Assembly (NCBI GenBank): GCA_903932695.1
Contig: CAIZGZ010000049.1
Span: 1-8,384 of the forward strand
Direction of reading: 5' to 3'
DNA: 8,384 nt
Source: an uncultured Actinomycetes bacterium
GTDB lineage: Bacteria; Actinomycetota; Actinomycetes; Nanopelagicales; Nanopelagicaceae
Below, piece by piece: positions 5,875 through 8,384 of this stretch (position 1 is its first letter; each line of letters opens with the position of its first letter). Below the pieces are notes generated by a model. That model saw nothing but the letters and a program-made list of their open reading frames with translations, searched no databases and had not been told where the DNA came from. The translations under genes were made by a program, and so were the position numbers.

Positions 5875-7194
5875 TTAGAGAGCGGCCGCAAAGCCTCCTT
5901 CAATATCAGCCTTGATATCGGCAATATTTTCAAGACCAACTGAAAGTCGGATCAATCCTGGTGTGACGCCGGCACTCGCCTGCTCTGCAGCAGTTAGTTG
6001 TGAGTGAGTCGTAGACGCAGGATGGATCACCAGCGAACGCACATCGCCAATATTGGCAACGTGTGAGTGCAACGCAAGGCCTTCGACAAACTTCTTACCT
6101 GCCTCTAGGCCGCCTTTGATTTCAAAGGAGAGCACAGCTCCGGTTCCGTTAGGTGCATACTTCTTAGCGAGGGCATGCCATGGTGATGATGGCAGATTCG
6201 CGTAATTGACTTTCTCAACTTGCGGATGCGAAGCCAAGAAAGTTGCCACCGCTTCTGCATTTTGCACATGGCGTTCAATGCGAAGCGAGAGGGTCTCAAG
6301 TCCTTGCGCCAAGAGCCAGGCGTTAAATGGGCTTACTGCTGCGCCAGTATCGCGAAGCAAGGTTAAGCGAATTTTGAAGATGTAGGAGAGGTTTGCCCCG
6401 AAAGCCGAGCCAACGCCAAGCGCTTGCGCGTAGACCAAGCCGTGGTAACTAGGATCTGGTTGATTAAATCCAGGGAACTTTGCCGCCTGCTTTGCGAAAT
6501 CGAAATTGCCAGAATCAACGATCGCACCGACTACAGAGTTTCCGTGTCCGGATAAGAACTTCGTGGCTGAGTGAACAACAACATCTGCGCCGTGCTCAAT
6601 AGGGCGGATCAAAAACGGCGTAGCGACCGTGTTATCTACGATCAGCGGCACACCATTTTCGTGAGCGATATTTGCCACGGTTTCAATGTCGAGCAGATCG
6701 TTCTTGGGATTAGAGATGGTCTCACCGAAGAAGGCCTTCGTGTTGGGACGAACTGCTTTACGCCATGACTCTGGATCATCTGGGTTCTCCACGAACGTCA
6801 CTTCGATTCCAAACTTCGGAAGTGTGTAGTGGAACAAGTTGTAGGTTCCGCCATAGAGGCTAGGTGAAGAGACAATGTGGTCGCCAGCTTCTGCGACATT
6901 AAGAACTGCGTAGGTTGTTGCGGCTGATCCCGATGCAACCAAAAGTGCAGCAACGCCACCTTCGAGAGCTGCGATGCGCTGCTCGACGGCATCTTGAGTT
7001 GGATTCATCAAGCGGGTGTAGATATTTCCAAGTTCGGCTAGTCCAAAGAGATCGGCAGCATGTTTGGTATCGCGAAATGTGTAAGCAGTTGTTTGGAAGA
7101 GCGGCAGCGCGCGAGCGCCGGTAGATGGATCTGGAACTTGACCAGCATGAATCTGGCGAGTTTCAAAGGATGACTTTGATGAATCAAATGACAT
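5875..7194 (-). CDS. metY: O-acetylhomoserine sulfhydrylase MetY
   Basis: This PLP enzyme of the Cys/Met-metabolism family converts O-acetylhomoserine and sulfide to homocysteine plus acetate. At 439 residues it has the length of MetY rather than the shorter MetZ or MetB. Visible motifs are FQTTAYTF (33-40), the YTRLMNPT phosphate-contact loop (59-66), ASGSAA (87-92), ETISNPKNDLLDI (158-170), the cofactor-contacting D187 in VDNTVATP, the PLP lysine K212 in SATKFLSGHGNSVVG, the substrate-carboxylate region RSLVIHPASTTHSQL (386-400) and GLIRLSVGLE (413-422). It is the first gene after the SAM-IV riboswitch, has a strong GGAGG six nucleotides before its ATG, and is followed by metX after 18 nt, so the two form one methionine operon. 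Confidence 0.97.
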   Translation of the reverse strand: MSFDSSKSSFETRQIHAGQVPDPSTGARALPLFQTTAYTFRDTKHAADLFGLAELGNIYTRLMNPTQDAVEQRIAALEGGVAALLVASGSAATTYAVLNVAEAGDHIVSSPSLYGGTYNLFHYTLPKFGIEVTFVENPDDPESWRKAVRPNTKAFFGETISNPKNDLLDIETVANIAHENGVPLIVDNTVATPFLIRPIEHGADVVVHSATKFLSGHGNSVVGAIVDSGNFDFAKQAAKFPGFNQPDPSYHGLVYAQALGVGSAFGANLSYIFKIRLTLLRDTGAAVSPFNAWLLAQGLETLSLRIERHVQNAEAVATFLASHPQVEKVNYANLPSSPWHALAKKYAPNGTGAVLSFEIKGGLEAGKKFVEGLALHSHVANIGDVRSLVIHPASTTHSQLTAAEQASAGVTPGLIRLSVGLENIADIKADIEGGFAAAL

Positions 7195-7200
7195 GACAAA

Positions 7201-7205
7201 CCTCC
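7201..7205 (-). promoter_or_regulatory. metY ribosome binding site, likely target of the riboswitch
   Basis: GGAGG on the minus strand, six nucleotides before the metY ATG. The upstream CCTCT (7219-7215) can pair with GGAGG here, four Watson-Crick pairs plus one G-U, across a nine-nt loop. That provides a means of closing the site. Confidence 0.75.
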
Positions 7206-7264
7206 AGGTAGATAAGAGGGGTGCACAGAAAATGCGTTACCAATGGGAGCTAACCCATTTATAT
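7206..7264 (-). promoter_or_regulatory. Expression platform of the SAM-IV riboswitch
   Basis: Between the aptamer and the metY ribosome binding site is a perfect small hairpin, AATGGG (7259-7254) with CCCATT (7247-7242), not followed by a U-run, so it is not an intrinsic terminator. Downstream, GCACCCC (7224-7218) is exactly complementary to GGGGTGC (7323-7317) in the P3/J3-4 part of the aptamer, and the overlapping CCTCT can pair with the GGAGG of metY. This arrangement suggests control of translation initiation; the mechanism is inferred from pairing alone. Confidence 0.55.
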
Positions 7265-7380
7265 GTGACCCACGCTTGCCTATTGCACCGTGCAATAAGC
7301 CTGGTCTTCACCCGGAGCACCCCACCGTGGTGGAGGGTTGCCGTCCAGTAAGCCGGGGCTAAAACCTGGAACTCGTGACC
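7265..7380 (-). ncRNA. SAM-IV riboswitch upstream of metY-metX
   Basis: This leader RNA binds S-adenosylmethionine and controls the methionine operon. The minus-strand sequence contains conserved blocks I recognise from SAM-IV: GGTCACGAG, AGCCCCGGCTTACTGGACGG, GCAACCCTCC, GGGGTGCTCCGGGTGA and GGCAAGCGTGGGTC. The fold can be drawn by eye. P2 pairs TCCAG (7370-7366) with CTGGA (7348-7344). P3 pairs CTCCA (7335-7331) with TGGGG (7324-7320). One pseudoknot pairs CCCGG (7357-7353) with CCGGG (7315-7311). A second pairs CCACG in the P3 loop (7330-7326) with CGTGG (7274-7270). A 3' hairpin pairs TATTGCA (7297-7291) with TGCAATA (7287-7281). GGTC (7380-7377) with GACC (7306-7303) can close P1. The placement before metY matches the known regulon of the class. 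Confidence 0.92.
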
Positions 7381-7387
7381 TGTTGAA

Positions 7388-7393
7388 ATACTA
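7388..7393 (-). promoter_or_regulatory. Candidate -10 box for the metY-metX transcript
   Basis: TAGTAT on the minus strand matches TATAAT at four of six positions and lies seven to eight bases before the aptamer 5' end, so transcription would begin at the riboswitch. No good -35 is visible at a 17-nt spacing (TTTCGC). The only room for a promoter outside nadE is 7381-7416, which supports this site by position. Confidence 0.4.
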
Positions 7394-7416
7394 CAACGCA
7401 ATCGCCGTTGGCGAAA

Positions 7417-8384
7417 TTATTCGACGGAACTTTCTCGCCATGTGGACGTCATTGGTAGGCGGCGATCCTTGCCGAAAGCTCGACGCGAGACCTTGGTTCC
7501 TGGCGGATACTGCCGACGCTTGTATTCAGCGCGATCGACCATTCCGATTACTCGAATCGCGAGCTCTCGGCTAAATCCCGCCGCCACGATCCCCGCGAGC
7601 CCACCATCATTTTCAATATAGATGGTCAAAATCTGATCGAGCACGTCGTACTCGGGCAGCGAATCACTGTCCTTTTGATCGGGGCGAAGCTCAGCCGAAG
7701 GCTCTTTGGTAATCGAATTCTCCGGGATCGGTGGGATCTGCCCCTGCTCCAGCGCCACTCGGTTGCGCCACTTGGAGATCGCCCAGACCTCAGATTTAAG
7801 GAGATCTTTAATGGGGGCAAAGCCTCCGACTGCGTCGCCATACAAAGTCGAGTAACCAACCGCCAATTCAGATTTGTTTCCGGTCGCCAAGACACAATGG
7901 CCCTCTTGATTAGAAAGCCCCATCAGCGTTGTTCCCCGAACTCGCGCCTGAACGTTCTCTTCGGCAAGACCAGTGAGTCCGAGATTGGTAACAAAGGAGT
8001 CGACCATCGGTTGGATCGGAAGGACTCGGTAGTGAAGTCCGATTCGCTTAGCGCTCTCTGCTGCATCAGCGAGTGAGTGCTCGGAGGAATATTGGGATGG
8101 CATCGCAACGCCATAGACGCGATCCGCGCCGAGTGCATCTGCCGCAATCGCGGCGGTGAGCGCAGAGTCGATGCCACCTGAAAGCCCCAAGATCACCGAC
8201 TTAAAACCATTCTTATCGACATAGTCACGAAGTCCTACGACAAGCGCTTGCCAGATCTCAGCTTTGGGTTCCAATCGTGATGCAGCGCCATGGACCAACT
8301 TGAGATATCCCGGAACTCGATCTTCAGAGATGACCACATCGGGTGTACTTGTTCCGAGCTTCACATCAACATCGACCACCATTA
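7417..8384 (-). CDS. nadE: Glutamine-dependent NAD+ synthetase, C-terminal synthetase domain (5' end beyond window)
   Basis: This part of NadE adenylates nicotinic acid adenine dinucleotide with ATP and amidates it to NAD+. Counting from the Met at 8382, it shows the PP-loop LGLSGGIDSALT (65-76), MPSQYSS (94-100), ENVQARVRG (142-150), LATGNKSELAVGYSTLYGD (165-183), KEPSAELRPDQKDSDSLP (216-233) and RAEYKRRQYPPGTK with FGKDRRLP (274-300), the usual C-terminus of the long two-domain form. The first residues, VVDVDV, resemble the last strand of the N-terminal nitrilase (glutaminase) domain, and the frame stays open to the edge, so the Met at 8382 is probably internal and about half of the protein is missing from view. 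The 36 nt after its stop, before the metY leader RNA, contain a five-pair hairpin (7414-7402) without a U-run. Confidence 0.95.
   Translation of the reverse strand, partial: MVVDVDVKLGTSTPDVVISEDRVPGYLKLVHGAASRLEPKAEIWQALVVGLRDYVDKNGFKSVILGLSGGIDSALTAAIAADALGADRVYGVAMPSQYSSEHSLADAAESAKRIGLHYRVLPIQPMVDSFVTNLGLTGLAEENVQARVRGTTLMGLSNQEGHCVLATGNKSELAVGYSTLYGDAVGGFAPIKDLLKSEVWAISKWRNRVALEQGQIPPIPENSITKEPSAELRPDQKDSDSLPEYDVLDQILTIYIENDGGLAGIVAAGFSRELAIRVIGMVDRAEYKRRQYPPGTKVSRRAFGKDRRLPMTSTWRESSVE

Noticed and set aside
7402..7414. Hairpin TCGCC-AAC-GGCGA just after nadE as a terminator
   Set aside because: Only five pairs and no U-run follows; it also overlaps the likely metY promoter region.
8380..8382. 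ATG at 8382 as the true start of a short, synthetase-only NadE
   Set aside because: The sequence just after it reads like the end of a nitrilase domain, the frame is open to the edge, and the C-terminal motifs are those of the long glutamine-dependent form. Only two bases lie upstream, so a ribosome binding site cannot be judged.

Overview
The window looks like chromosomal DNA of a free-living actinobacterium. The evidence is a principal sigma factor whose regions 2 to 4 read almost like mycobacterial SigA behind a long Lys/Ala-rich then acidic N-terminal extension, a SAM-IV class riboswitch (a largely actinobacterial class) and GTG starts with strong Shine-Dalgarno sites. The moderate base composition and the large lectin-type surface protein would suit a small planktonic freshwater lineage, but that placement is inference. 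All supported genes lie on the minus strand, so transcription runs from right to left.

Layout in transcription order: (i) 8384-7417, the C-terminal synthetase domain of glutamine-dependent NAD+ synthetase (nadE), cut by the right edge. (ii) 7416-7195, a 222-nt leader holding a likely promoter, a SAM-IV riboswitch (7380-7265) and an expression platform next to the metY ribosome binding site. (iii) 7194-5875 metY and 5856-4738 metX, the two steps of direct-sulfhydrylation methionine synthesis. (iv) 4707-3154 sigA, 30 nt after metX, with a perfect TATAAT inside the metX 3' end as its own candidate promoter. (v) 3141-2944, a 65-residue CDGSH iron-sulfur protein, 12 nt after sigA. (vi) 2880 to beyond position 1, a GTG-started secreted protein open for at least 960 codons. 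It has a signal peptide, a C-type-lectin-like domain, a PA14/GLEYA-like domain, a putative-Ig (He_PIG) domain and the first of a tandem series of roughly 105-residue Ig-like repeats. Its C-terminus lies outside the window.

How they work together: MetX acetylates homoserine and MetY replaces the acetate with sulfide to give homocysteine. The riboswitch should shut this off when S-adenosylmethionine is plentiful, most likely by hiding the metY ribosome binding site, because no terminator is seen. SigA and the CDGSH protein follow with short gaps and no visible terminator, so read-through from the methionine operon is possible; the internal TATAAT may make sigA independent of it. The surface protein is separated by 63 nt and is functionally unrelated: it appears to be an extracellular, Ca2+-dependent glycan-binding adhesin with two different lectin folds. 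It is the least ordinary part of the window. I saw no tRNA, rRNA, CRISPR array or insertion sequence.
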